Shown piece after piece: positions 50,249 to 57,984 of a DNA stretch of 64,000 bases (within the stretch, counting starts at the first letter, position 1; every line of letters starts with the position of its first letter). The notes under the pieces are model-generated. The model did no database searches. It was not told the origin of the DNA and saw only the letters and a program-made list of their open reading frames with translations. The position numbers and the translations under genes are program-made. This DNA is from Pseudomonadota bacterium (lineage in GTDB: Bacteria; Pseudomonadota; Gammaproteobacteria; Steroidobacterales; Steroidobacteraceae): assembly GCA_021843755.1 (NCBI GenBank), contig JAKBWB010000039.1, positions 167,923 through 231,922 on the forward strand. The letters run 5' to 3'.

Positions 50249-50653
50249 GTGGGCAAGCAACGCGCAAAACACCTCCTCGAGGAAAACCCGTTCGCGCAAG
50301 GGCTCTTTGAGTGGATGGACTCCCCCGAGGGGGAACTCTCGAACGCGGCGCTCGATGTGGTCTTTGATGCGCTGGCGAAAGCCGACATCGATCCCCGAAA
50401 GCGCAAGATCGTGTGGGAGGACGGACAGCGGCTATCGATTCCCGAGACCGTGCAACGCATCCATGCCAGCAATCCCGACCTTGCTCCCGAGTTTATCGAG
50501 AGTCACGTCCTTGGATGGCTGGAGGGCTTTGCTCCGGAGTCGTACTCCGAACGACAGCTTGAGGAACTCGATCGGCTCACTGACAAGTGGGTCGACGACC
50601 ACGAGCGAAAGTCAGAGGCGGGAAGAAAGCAACCGAGAACTCGGCACTCTTGA
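50249..50653 (+). CDS. Hypothetical protein of the island
   Basis: 134 residues from a GTG at 50249, 22 bases after the preceding stop. Acidic and helical; SNAALDVVFDALAKADIDPRKRKI followed by FIESHVLGWLEGFAPE and LDRLTDKWVDDHERK looks like a folded protein rather than a chance frame. No domain recognised and no signal or membrane segment. Probably cotranscribed with the upstream DUF6788-like gene and part of the same mobile module. Confidence 0.5.
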   Translation: MGKQRAKHLLEENPFAQGLFEWMDSPEGELSNAALDVVFDALAKADIDPRKRKIVWEDGQRLSIPETVQRIHASNPDLAPEFIESHVLGWLEGFAPESYSERQLEELDRLTDKWVDDHERKSEAGRKQPRTRHS

Positions 50654-50835
50654 GAGCAATACAAGAACTTATTGAATGTTTTTATTCATGTTTTATGTTT
50701 TCGTTTTTATTACGCTCGAATTCTCGTCCCGGTTTCTGTTGAAATTTACCTGGAGTTAGGTGATCGCGCACAGACCGCGACGGTTCGATGGGATCGCGTG
50801 AGTCAATTTTGTAGCGCGGCTGCGATTCGTCAATG

Positions 50836-52041
50836 TCAGTGTGCCAGCCATTCAGAGACTGGCCGGCTCAGGAAGTCTTCGACCGCGATGCCGTCGCCGC
50901 CGACGAGCAGTGTACGTTTGACCTTGAACGCTGCTGCAAAGGCCGCCGTCCCGGGATGCGCCTCCGGCGCTCGACCGCTCTTCACTTCAATGGCAGTTAG
51001 CCCTGAGTGGGCTTTCACGACGAAATCGACCTCCTGACCTCGATCGCGCCAGTAGTAGACTTTGCACTCGCCGACAGCCGCGGCATTGGCCAGATGTGCG
51101 CCGACCGCTGACTCAATGAGCCGCCCGCGAAATTCACGATCCGATCGCGCCTCCTCCGGGCTGACCGCGGCAGTCACAGTCATCAGCGCGGTGTTCAGCA
51201 CCTGCAGCTTCGGGCTCGACCCCCGGCTGCGCGCGGCATCAGCGGCGTACTTCTGCAGGCCGCAGACCATTCCCGCGCCTGCCAGCAGATCGAGGTAATG
51301 CGCGAGCGTCGTCGTATTGCCCGCGTCCTGGAGCTGCCCGAGCATCTTCGTGTACGACAGGATCTGGCCGGAATACCGGCACGCCAGCTCGAACAGGCGG
51401 CGCAGCAGAGCCGGCTTGTCCACGCGGGTCAGCAGCAGCACGTCGCGCGCAATGGAGGTCTCGATGAGACTGTCCGCGATGTAGCGGGACCATCGAACGG
51501 GGTCGCGGATCAGCGGCGCTGCGCCGGGATATCCACCGAAATACAGGTACTCTTCGAGCGTGAAGCCGAAGGCTTCGCGCATCTCGGCGTACGACCAGTG
51601 CGGCAACCTCAGGGTCTCGAACCGGCCCGCGAGGCTCTCCGTCAGGCCCTGTGCCATGAGCAGCGGAGCCGAGCCGAGCAGCACAACCTTGAGCGGTCGC
51701 TTCTTACGTGTGTCCTCGTCCCAGAGGCGCTTGACCGTTTCCGACCAGGACGGGATCTTCTGGATCTCATCGAGCACGAGCACGGCACCGGCTCCACCTG
51801 ACGCTTCCAGCCGCGCGGCCTCCCATTGCTGGCTGATCCAGTCCGCACCTCGGAGCGTCGGCTCGTCGGCACTGGCATAGCGGACCGGCAGGCTCAGCTC
51901 ATCGGTGACCTGCTGGACCAGGGTCGACTTGCCGACTTGGCGTGGGCCTGCGACGACGTGCAGGAGGCGGCGCGGCTCTCCGAGCCGTTCCGCCAGCACG
52001 GTGGCCTGGGGGCGTCGGAACTCGCTTTGCTTTTTACTCAT
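50836..52041 (-). CDS. AAA+ ATPase with DUF4143 domain
   Basis: 401 residues. Walker A GPRQVGKST at residues 32-40, Walker B LVLDEIQKI, an LLGSAPLL sensor-1 region and, after about residue 200, the DUF4143 domain ending in a nuclease-like fold segment (KVYYWRDRGQEVDFVV, AIEVKSGR). Proteins of this AAA_14/DUF4143 class are widespread accessory ATPases, often in toxin-antitoxin or defence settings, with no settled role. The EVDFVV...EVKSG motif has the acidic-Lys pattern of PD-(D/E)XK folds. A decayed paralogue lies just outside the right att site. An inverted repeat lies directly upstream of its ATG. Confidence 0.85.
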   Translation of the reverse strand: MSKKQSEFRRPQATVLAERLGEPRRLLHVVAGPRQVGKSTLVQQVTDELSLPVRYASADEPTLRGADWISQQWEAARLEASGGAGAVLVLDEIQKIPSWSETVKRLWDEDTRKKRPLKVVLLGSAPLLMAQGLTESLAGRFETLRLPHWSYAEMREAFGFTLEEYLYFGGYPGAAPLIRDPVRWSRYIADSLIETSIARDVLLLTRVDKPALLRRLFELACRYSGQILSYTKMLGQLQDAGNTTTLAHYLDLLAGAGMVCGLQKYAADAARSRGSSPKLQVLNTALMTVTAAVSPEEARSDREFRGRLIESAVGAHLANAAAVGECKVYYWRDRGQEVDFVVKAHSGLTAIEVKSGRAPEAHPGTAAFAAAFKVKRTLLVGGDGIAVEDFLSRPVSEWLAH

Positions 52042-52044
52042 TGC

Positions 52045-52064
52045 ATTGAGTAGTTTTACTCAAT
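52045..52064. promoter_or_regulatory. Inverted repeat upstream of the AAA/DUF4143 ATPase
   Basis: ATTGAGTA and TACTCAAT around GTTT, four bases upstream of the ATG on the minus strand. A diverged form (TTGAGT...ACTCAA, 52520-52537) is kept at the start of the decayed paralogue, arguing for a function such as autoregulation. Confidence 0.5.
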
Positions 52065-52167
52065 GTCTTGAGCTGCGCAACCTACTGCGAAGCGGCCGGC
52101 CTCGGAGTGCTTCGCAGTTCAATTCCCAGCTCGTCAGACGTGGCCCTGCCCAGACGCAGAGGATGCG

Positions 52168-52193
52168 TTGTAGCTGGGCGTGTAGCTGACCCG
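52168..52193 (+). repeat. Putative integrase arm repeats (right)
   Basis: TTGTAGCTG and a second TGTAGCTGA, matching the left cluster at 47999-48024 at 21 of 26 positions in the same orientation, 52 bases before the right att core. Confidence 0.45.
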
Positions 52194-52245
52194 ACTGGCA
52201 GCCTACTATTCCTTTGTTAAATCAATAGTATATCCGCATGCTCCA

Positions 52246-52266
52246 CGAGCAGGTGCAGAACGCGGA
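52246..52266 (+). repeat. attR core: second copy of the yicC 3'-end repeat
   Basis: Exact 21-base match to 47868-47888. In frame it still reads EQVQNAE and then a stop, but the bases after the repeat differ (ATAG instead of GTAA), so the copy carries its own version of the yicC end. That is expected if it came in with the element. Confidence 0.75.
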
Positions 52267-52289
52267 ATAGGCTGACCGAATTCACCCCG

Positions 52290-52537
52290 ATTGCTGTTGA
52301 GACTTCAGTAATAGACCTCGCACGCGCCGTCAGCTGCGGCATGTGCCAGATGCGCTCCGACCGCCGGCGAAACTCCCGAGGTGACCTGCTGCACCAGCGC
52401 GGACTTGCCGGCTGGCGGGGGCCGGCGATGCCTTGCAGAAAACGGCGCGCCTCGGCCAACCGCTCGGCCGGCAGGCAGCCCGGGAGCGCCGGAACCCGCT
52501 CTTTTGTTTGCTCGCGCGATTGAGTGTTTTTACTCAA
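52290..52537 (-). pseudogene. Decayed AAA/DUF4143 ATPase remnant
   Basis: From a TTG at 52537 the frame begins like the intact ATPase (MSK.....) and keeps ARRFLQGIAGPRQ, but shifts frame at Walker A; the next frame reads GKSALVQQVT. It then jumps to a C-terminal piece (AHLAHAAADGACEVYY-like in another frame) corresponding to the GAHLANAAAVGECKVYY part of the intact gene. So it has at least one frameshift and a large internal deletion. It keeps a version of the upstream inverted repeat. Confidence 0.7.
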
Positions 52538-52644
52538 CAGACTGGGCGGCGCAATGTGCGCCCGGCGCGAGGTCCATCTCCCGGAATACCGTCACAAGCG
52601 CGCCGACGGCTCGAACCGAGTCATGGACGTGGCCTCCGGGTCTT

Positions 52645-53001
52645 TCAAGCCGCCGCACCGGACAGGGGCGTCGTCTCGTACGTTCCCGTCGCCAGATCCA
52701 CCTGCAGCGCCTTGACGATCGGCTCGGCGCGCACGGTGCGCCCTTCCCGCACCAAACGGATGACCCGGTACCGGGCGAGTATCTGCAGAGAGCGGGAGAT
52801 GTTCGGCTGCGCGCGACCCGTCAGCTCGACCAGCTCGCTCACGCTCGCCGAGTGCTTGCGCAGCAGCACGGCCAGCAGCTCAAGTGCCTCTCGAGACAAG
52901 GCCGCAAGCAGGGGAGCGGCGGGAAGGGGGGGCACCTTACGCTCGCCGCGTGCTACGGCGCGCATTTCTTCGCGCAGTTCAGTCAACGATTTGCGTGTCA
53001 T
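52645..53001 (-). CDS. HTH-type antitoxin/regulator, TumA-like
   Basis: 118 residues with a winged-helix core: ALELLAVLLRKHSASVSELVELTGRAQPNISRSLQIL, a MarR-like HTH, then RYRVIRLVREGRT as wing. Its start overlaps the end of the upstream DUF6516-like gene by 23 bases. That pairing, toxin-like gene first and DNA-binding partner second, is the arrangement known for TumE/TumA-type modules. Probably binds the toxin and represses the shared promoter. Function inferred from pairing. Confidence 0.7.
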   Translation of the reverse strand: MTRKSLTELREEMRAVARGERKVPPLPAAPLLAALSREALELLAVLLRKHSASVSELVELTGRAQPNISRSLQILARYRVIRLVREGRTVRAEPIVKALQVDLATGTYETTPLSGAAA

Positions 53002-53389
53002 CGTCGTTGTCCTCCTCTACTTCTAATTCGACCTGATCGGACTCGAACTCGAACGGGACTTCCTCCTGTCGACAAGCTTCCTCGAGGGCGGCGAAAAAAT
53101 CGCAGATCAATTCGTCCGCGCCACGGAATTCATATGCGACGATCTGCCTGGTGCGCCGGAACTTGTGCCGGTGATCGTAGGTGTGCGCACGCGGAATGCC
53201 GTGCGCGTTGTCGAATCCCAGCAGCCGGCTCCCGTCGTGGTCGTGGAGCGTGAAGGCACACTTGATCGCGTGCGGCCGCGCCGCGCTCGCCGCCACCTCG
53301 GCGACGCGAATCCGGACGCTCCAGCCGTTGGCGAGCCAGTATCGCCGGCGGTCGAAGTCAAGAAGGCGCCGCATAGCTTCATCGAGCAT
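52979..53389 (-). CDS. DUF6516 / TumE-like putative toxin
   Basis: 136 residues. The order of the blocks LANGWSVRIRVAEV, HAIKCAFTLHDHDGSRLLGFDNAHG, HTYDHRHKFRR and YEFRGADELICDFFAALEEA fits the DUF6516 family, annotated as TumE toxins. The conserved His/Asp/Arg cluster around YDHRHK is a candidate active site. The acidic C-terminal tail (EVEEDNDDD) may contact the partner. An AT-rich promoter region (53390-53430) precedes it. Confidence 0.7.
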   Translation of the reverse strand: MLDEAMRRLLDFDRRRYWLANGWSVRIRVAEVAASAARPHAIKCAFTLHDHDGSRLLGFDNAHGIPRAHTYDHRHKFRRTRQIVAYEFRGADELICDFFAALEEACRQEEVPFEFESDQVELEVEEDNDDDTQIVD

Positions 53390-53532
53390 GTGAACATATA
53401 TCAGTTATAGATATCTATTTATCTATTGCAACCCCCAGCGTCACAGCCCGCCCCCTACACGCCCCGAAATGAGGCCTGTAGCCGGATCGGAAGCTGAACG
53501 GCCGGACGTCTTTGGAATTTCCCGTTAATCAA

Positions 53533-53715
53533 TCAGCTACGGCAGGCCGGCGCGAGCAGGCGCAGCACGTCGAATGGGCCCCGGCGCAGCGAATTTCCGA
53601 TCCCGTCGCGCATGGCACGGAAAGATGACGGGTGCACCTCCAGCCGTTCGTCTCGCAGTGCCTCTGGAACCGGTGACTTCACCATCCAGATCGCTTCGTC
53701 CAGGCGGGCGGGCAA
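53533..53715 (-). CDS. Possible small ORF downstream of the MazG-like gene
   Basis: 60 codons from a TTG, starting 19 bases after the MazG-like stop. Composition is ordinary for the genome (ARLDEAIWMVKSPVPEAL, then LEVHPSSFRAMRDGIG), but I recognise no family and see no ribosome site. It may be the remnant of a longer gene cut at the edge of the accessory region. Confidence 0.25.
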   Translation of the reverse strand: MPARLDEAIWMVKSPVPEALRDERLEVHPSSFRAMRDGIGNSLRRGPFDVLRLLAPACRS

Positions 53716-53734
53716 CTCGACCGCGCGCGGCAGG

Positions 53735-54100
53735 TCAGTACTCCGTATATTTCTTGCTGGACCCCCGCACCTTCTCGGCCGGGTAGTGCGCCTCGTTCAG
53801 CACGATCTTGTCGGCCGCGGCCGCCAGCAGATCGATGTCGAGCTTGTCCGCGAGCAGGATGAGGTAGAGAAAGACGTCCGCCAGCTCCTCCCGCACGCCG
53901 GAGCGCGTGTCCGGATCAGGCATTCGCGATTGCGCCTCCGACATCCATTGGAAGTGCTCGAGCAATTCGGCCGCCTCGACACTGAGGGCCATCGCCAGGT
54001 TCTTCGGAGAATGGAATTGCTCCCAGTCCCTGTCGGCCGCGAATCGCCGCAAGGCCTCGCGAAGCCCGTCGATCGACGTGTCGGTTCCCGCTGATTTCAT
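53735..54100 (-). CDS. MazG-like nucleotide pyrophosphohydrolase (dCTPase/RS21-C6 type)
   Basis: 121 residues from the ATG at 54100. FHSPKNLAMALSVEAAELLEHFQW contains the first metal-binding ExxE; EELADVFLYLILLADKLDIDL contains the second ExxD. One short all-alpha domain, as in the MazG-like / dCTPase group rather than full MazG. Hydrolyses aberrant or excess NTPs to monophosphates and pyrophosphate. Ends KKYTEY. Confidence 0.88.
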   Translation of the reverse strand: MKSAGTDTSIDGLREALRRFAADRDWEQFHSPKNLAMALSVEAAELLEHFQWMSEAQSRMPDPDTRSGVREELADVFLYLILLADKLDIDLLAAAADKIVLNEAHYPAEKVRGSSKKYTEY

Positions 54101-54557
54101 GATTTCGCGGCGTGGTGGACCTCGACACAGGATACCGGGCAAACCCGCTGGAGATCCAACGTCCGCAGATTGGGACCGGAACACCATCGACCGGGATGCT
54201 CCGCCGCCGACCGGCAGTGGCAGTGTATGTGCTGCATCGAGTGCGGCCGCCAGGTCTATGCCGCGTCACCGGCCCGGCACGTACGGCGAGGTGCCGCCCG
54301 GCAGATGCGGCTACGGACGCCGCACGGAGCGGATCAGAGCTTTTTTAAGCCTGCAGCCCGGTCGGGGGCGCGCCGCAACAGCGTGATCGGGGATGAAAAG
54401 CGGGCACAGCGCTGCGGCTATACTGGCAGCCATGTCGTTCGTTGACTCGTCAATCGCCTTTTGGATCAAGAGGAAGGACGCGTCCACGCGGGCATGCACA
54501 CGATGCGGCGTGCAGAGCCCGGACTGCGCCGCGCCGCACAGATGAGGTTCTGACCCG
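54101..54557. other. Intergenic region between the MazG-like and DUF1614 genes
   Basis: 457 bases with no well-supported gene. A TATACT lies at 54419-54424. A 37-codon frame from the ATG at 54432 contains CTRCG and a later Cys pair, but it has no ribosome site and I do not call it. The region should hold promoters for both flanking divergent genes. Confidence 0.3.
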
Positions 54558-55277
54558 GTGAACGCTTACATACCTCCATCCGCTGTTCAGTACTTTCCCG
54601 TCTCGCTGCCATTTCTGTTCATTCTGGCCGCGCTGCTGGCCCTGATGGGGGTACTGGTCGGGTTGCGCCTGCTGCGCTACGCCTCCGAGTCGATGCAGGT
54701 CAGCGAGCAGGCTTTGATCATGATTCTGGGTCTATCGCTGCTCGGCAGCTACATCAACATTCCCGTGGCGCGTCTGCCGGCTCACCGGATCTTCACGGCC
54801 GACGAGATCCGCTTCTTCGGGATCACCTATGTGATTCCGATGATCCGCGAAACCCACGGGACGATCATCGCCGTGAACGTCGGGGGCGCGGTGATCCCGG
54901 TCCTCTTGTCTGTCTATCTGCTCGTGAAGCACCGCCTGTATGCGCTCGCGGCGATCGCCACCACGTGTGTGGCGGTCGTCGCCTACTGGCTCGCCCATCC
55001 GGTGCCGGGTTTCGGCATCGCGCTGCCGATCTTCGTCCCGGCGAGCGTGACGGCCATCATCGCTCTGGCCCTCACCCGGCGCCGCGCCGCGCCGCTCGCT
55101 TACATCAGCGGCAGCTGCGGCGTGCTGATCGGGGCCGACTTGATGAATCTCAGGGCCGTTCCAGCCCTCGGCGCGCCGATCGCGTCCATCGGCGGCGCCG
55201 GCACATTCGACGGCATCTATCTCACCGGGCTCCTTGCCCTGCTGTATGCCGGACTGTCGCGTTACATCAGCCGGTAA
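54558..55277 (+). CDS. DUF1614 family multi-pass membrane protein
   Basis: 239 residues with about seven helices. NIPVARLP, VNVGGAVIPVLLSVYLL, GFGIALPIFVP, SCGVLIGADLMNL and GGAGTFDGIYLTGLLA are recognisable blocks of DUF1614, a conserved inner-membrane family of unknown function. Gly/Asp residues inside helices hint at transport. The ATG at 54558 follows an open leader. Tail-to-tail with the next gene, six bases apart. Confidence 0.8.
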   Translation: MNAYIPPSAVQYFPVSLPFLFILAALLALMGVLVGLRLLRYASESMQVSEQALIMILGLSLLGSYINIPVARLPAHRIFTADEIRFFGITYVIPMIRETHGTIIAVNVGGAVIPVLLSVYLLVKHRLYALAAIATTCVAVVAYWLAHPVPGFGIALPIFVPASVTAIIALALTRRRAAPLAYISGSCGVLIGADLMNLRAVPALGAPIASIGGAGTFDGIYLTGLLALLYAGLSRYISR

Positions 55278-55283
55278 AACCGC

Positions 55284-56042
55284 TCAGTGTCCATGCGGAT
55301 GGGGGAGCGGGCGGCGGTGCGGATGCAGCGCCAGCTCACGCATCTCCTGGTAGTGCTTGTAGGCGGGAAGATTCTTGAACAGATTGTCCTGCGCAGGGCC
55401 GCTCCCGGCGCTGCCCTTGCACCAGACGCTCGACATTTGCGCCTTGCGGACCAGCTGCGACGCCCCGAGCGGCGGGGGATTCGATTCGACATAGCAGTTG
55501 CGGGTCACCCGGTCCATGGTCTGACCCGTCGAAAGCCGATAAGCCTGGTCCAGCTTCGGCCGCCCGCTGGCCGTGGAAAGCTGCCGGAAGCCCCGTGCGG
55601 CTTTGGGGAATCCGAAGCTGATCGGCTTGCGGCGCCGCAGGACGGCGTGGACGGCCTCACGTGCCGCACGCACCCAATTGATGGGACGCGCAACCGGGAT
55701 CGGCGCCTCGATGCCCTGCAGCGCGAGTGTGATGGGGGCCGTGATCGGTTCGACAGGCACGGTCCGAGCGCCGAGTGCAGGAGGCGCAAACCGTGTGCGG
55801 CGCCGCGGCGACGCCGGCACCAGGAAAGCCAGGATTGGGACGCTCTCGGGCCGCGGCACGCGGAGGATGTGGGACTCGCTGATCAGCAGTGCAATCACGA
55901 GCGCATGGGCGCCCGCCACGGCCATAAAGAGCAGGCTTTTTCTCGCTCTCCGGTCACTCAGCGCGCCCACTCCGCCCCCGCCGGCTTTTCCAGGTGAATC
56001 ATTCAGACCGCCGCGGCTGCGGCCAAGTTCCTGAGCCGCCAC
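55284..56042 (-). CDS. Hypothetical membrane-anchored periplasmic protein
   Basis: 252 residues. A single N-terminal helix (about residues 36-57, AVAGAHALVIALLI) follows a basic cytosolic segment; the rest is Pro/Arg-rich and probably periplasmic, with two Cys pairs late in the chain and a His-rich C-terminus (HPHRRPLPHPHGH) that may bind metal. The layout, anchor plus proline-rich stalk, recalls TonB-like proteins but no TonB domain is evident. Start is a GTG at 56042; an ATG at 55925 would trim the basic segment. Confidence 0.6.
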   Translation of the reverse strand: MAAQELGRSRGGLNDSPGKAGGGGVGALSDRRARKSLLFMAVAGAHALVIALLISESHILRVPRPESVPILAFLVPASPRRRTRFAPPALGARTVPVEPITAPITLALQGIEAPIPVARPINWVRAAREAVHAVLRRRKPISFGFPKAARGFRQLSTASGRPKLDQAYRLSTGQTMDRVTRNCYVESNPPPLGASQLVRKAQMSSVWCKGSAGSGPAQDNLFKNLPAYKHYQEMRELALHPHRRPLPHPHGH

Positions 56043-56120
56043 ACGGGAAGAAAGCGATCCTGGCGAAGGACGATGCGCGATGCAATGGCCGAAGCGCGGC
56101 GCACGGCACGCCGCCCGGCA

Positions 56121-56339
56121 TTACTTGGCGGCGACGCCCGCGGTACCGTATTTTCTGCGGAACTTGTCGACGCGTCCCGCGGTGTCGACGATCTTCTGCT
56201 TGCCGGTATAGAACGGATGGCAGCTCGAGCACACCTCCACCTGCAGGTCATGATCCAGGGTGGAGCCTGTCTTGAACGTGTTGCCGCAGGTGCAGGTAAC
56301 CGTGATTTCGCGATACTCGGGATGAATGGCGGCTTTCAT
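56121..56339 (-). CDS. rpmE: 50S ribosomal protein L31 (zinc-binding form)
   Basis: 72 residues from [12 protein letters not shown]. Cys16, Cys18, Cys37 and Cys40 are the four zinc ligands of the C+ form, followed by HPFYTGKQK and [10 protein letters not shown]. The longer upstream frame is not conserved. It lies in isolation with a long upstream region containing a DnaA-box pair. Confidence 0.95.
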   Translation of the reverse strand: MKAAIHPEYREITVTCTCGNTFKTGSTLDHDLQVEVCSSCHPFYTGKQKIVDTAGRVDKFRRKYGTAGVAAK

Positions 56340-56814
56340 ATTCCGGTGACTCGGCGCGGCGCCCCGCTCGAAGCACGGGCCGCATGGGTTCGCTGAAAGG
56401 GCGCGGAGTGTATCCGGTGTGGCCGCCGGGCTCAAGAGCACCCCGCCCGCGCGGCCAGAGATGCCCCCGGAGTGGTCACGACAGGCCCCTCGCCTGTGCT
56501 CCGAGACGCCCCAGTGGCCCTCTCGGGCACTCCTGAGGCAGCGGCTTCGCATTATCCACAAAAGCTGTGGATAACTCTGTGGAGGAATGCGCCCCACTGG
56601 GTGCGATCTCGCCGTCATATTGCGGTTTTGTTGCAGTGATGAAAATTTGACCAGGACATTTCTAGCTTATTCATCAGATAGTTAGCCAGACTTCGTTCAG
56701 CGACTTAGCCGATATGAGAGCTAATTCACTCATTTCACGATGCACCGCCAAGGCCTGTGCATAAGGGACGCGACTCGGGGTCGGAACTCGGTTCAAAAGC
56801 ATTGACAATTCGAT
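56340..56814. other. Intergenic region upstream of rpmE, AT-richer in its distal half
   Basis: 475 bases without a gene. It should contain the rpmE promoter and hemW 3' signals are adjacent. The stretch 56550-56720 is clearly more AT-rich than its surroundings and begins with an inverted pair of DnaA boxes. Confidence 0.5.
56552..56574. promoter_or_regulatory. Inverted pair of consensus DnaA boxes
   Basis: TTATCCACA at 56552-56560 and its exact reverse complement TGTGGATAA at 56566-56574, five bases apart. Both match the strict DnaA-box consensus. They could act as a DnaA-responsive regulatory or titration site. The same 23 bases can also fold as a 9-bp stem, so a hairpin role is an alternative. 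Confidence 0.5.
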
Positions 56815-57984
56815 TCAGCCGACAGATTTCGGACTTTCGGGCAGGAAACTCAACAGGACATCGTTCAGGAAGCGCCAGCCCAGCGGGCTGGCCCGGTACT
56901 GACCCTCATCCTCGACCATCAAATCCCGAGCCCTCAATCGGCTCACAATCGGCTCGACGGCCGCCCACGGAAGGCCCGTCCGGCTGCTGAACAGGCGCGG
57001 CTCGAAACCCGCCGACAGGCGCAACGCGTTCAACATGAACTCGAAGGGCAGCTGCTCGGGCGCGACGACGGTGCACGTCCCGACGCCCTGGGCGGCGCTC
57101 GCGAGGTAACGCCGCGGCTCACGCGCCTGCCGCGTTCTAGCCACCTCGTGAGCCGACGCGCTCGTGAGCTTGCCGTGCGCGCCGGCGCCGATACCCAGGT
57201 AGTCGCCGAACGTCCAGTAATTGCGGTTGTGCCAACACTGCCGGCCTGGACGGGCATATGCAGAGACCTCGTACTGCGCGAATCCCTCCGTCTCCAACCG
57301 CTCTCGACAGCCCGCAAGCATGCGTTCGATGGCGTCCTCCTCAGGCAGCCGCGGCGGGCTCGCGGCCAATGGCGTGCCCGGCTCGAGCGTCAGCTGGTAG
57401 TGGGACAGGTGCGCCGGCGCAAGCGCAAGGGCCGCTGCGATATCGGCCATGGCGCCGGCCGCGTCCTGCTCGGGCAGACCGTACATCAGATCCAGGTTGA
57501 AGTTGTCGAGCCCGGCGGTATGCAGCTCCTCGGCGGCGCGCCGCGTGTCGTCGGGCGAGTGGATGCGGCCAAGGGCAGCCAGTCGCTGCGCATCGAAGCT
57601 CTGTGCACCCAGCGAGACGCGCGTGACGCCCGCCGAGCGATACTCGGCGAACCGCCCGCGCTCGATGGCACCCGGATTGGCCTCCAGTGTGACCTCGAGC
57701 CCCGGCGCAAGCGCCAGCTGTTCGCCGGCGGCCGCCAGGACCTCGGCGATGGCCGCGGGTGAAAACAGGCTCGGCGTGCCGCCGCCGAGGAAGATGCTGA
57801 TCACCTGCCGCGCCCGCACCGCGTGCGCCTGCGCGCTCAGATCGGCGCGCAGGGCCGCAACGTAATCTCGCTCGTCGAGCGGGCCGTGCAACGTGTACGA
57901 GTTGAAATCGCAGTACGGACACTTGCGCACGCACCAGGGGAAGTGCACGTACAGAGCGAGCGGCGGATTCTCGAGGATGGTCAT
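56815..57984 (-). CDS. hemW: Radical SAM heme chaperone HemW
   Basis: 389 residues from the ATG at 57984. LALYVHFPWCVRKCPYCDFNSY carries the radical SAM cluster motif CxxxCxYC plus the extra aromatic/Cys context of the HemN/HemW family. IFLGGGTPS and EANPG follow, and the C-terminal HemN domain includes NYWTFGDYLGIGAGAHG. It lacks the N-terminal extension of true coproporphyrinogen dehydrogenase HemN, so heme delivery is more likely than porphyrin oxidation. In many gammaproteobacteria it follows rph-rdgB; here it lies 11 kb away. Confidence 0.9.
   Translation of the reverse strand: MTILENPPLALYVHFPWCVRKCPYCDFNSYTLHGPLDERDYVAALRADLSAQAHAVRARQVISIFLGGGTPSLFSPAAIAEVLAAAGEQLALAPGLEVTLEANPGAIERGRFAEYRSAGVTRVSLGAQSFDAQRLAALGRIHSPDDTRRAAEELHTAGLDNFNLDLMYGLPEQDAAGAMADIAAALALAPAHLSHYQLTLEPGTPLAASPPRLPEEDAIERMLAGCRERLETEGFAQYEVSAYARPGRQCWHNRNYWTFGDYLGIGAGAHGKLTSASAHEVARTRQAREPRRYLASAAQGVGTCTVVAPEQLPFEFMLNALRLSAGFEPRLFSSRTGLPWAAVEPIVSRLRARDLMVEDEGQYRASPLGWRFLNDVLLSFLPESPKSVG

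Noticed and set aside
48430..50760. Terminal inverted repeats of the transposase element
   Set aside because: Comparison of the sequence left of 48454 with the regions near 49860-49910 and 50654-50760 gave no convincing matching ends or target duplication.
53470..53500. TGTAGC...AAGCTGA as a third integrase-arm cluster marking a nested island end
   Set aside because: Only short, poorly spaced matches; no second copy of the att core is seen nearby.
54432..54545. 37-codon frame with a CxxC motif
   Set aside because: No ribosome site, no recognised family and too short to distinguish from chance; mentioned only in the intergenic entry.
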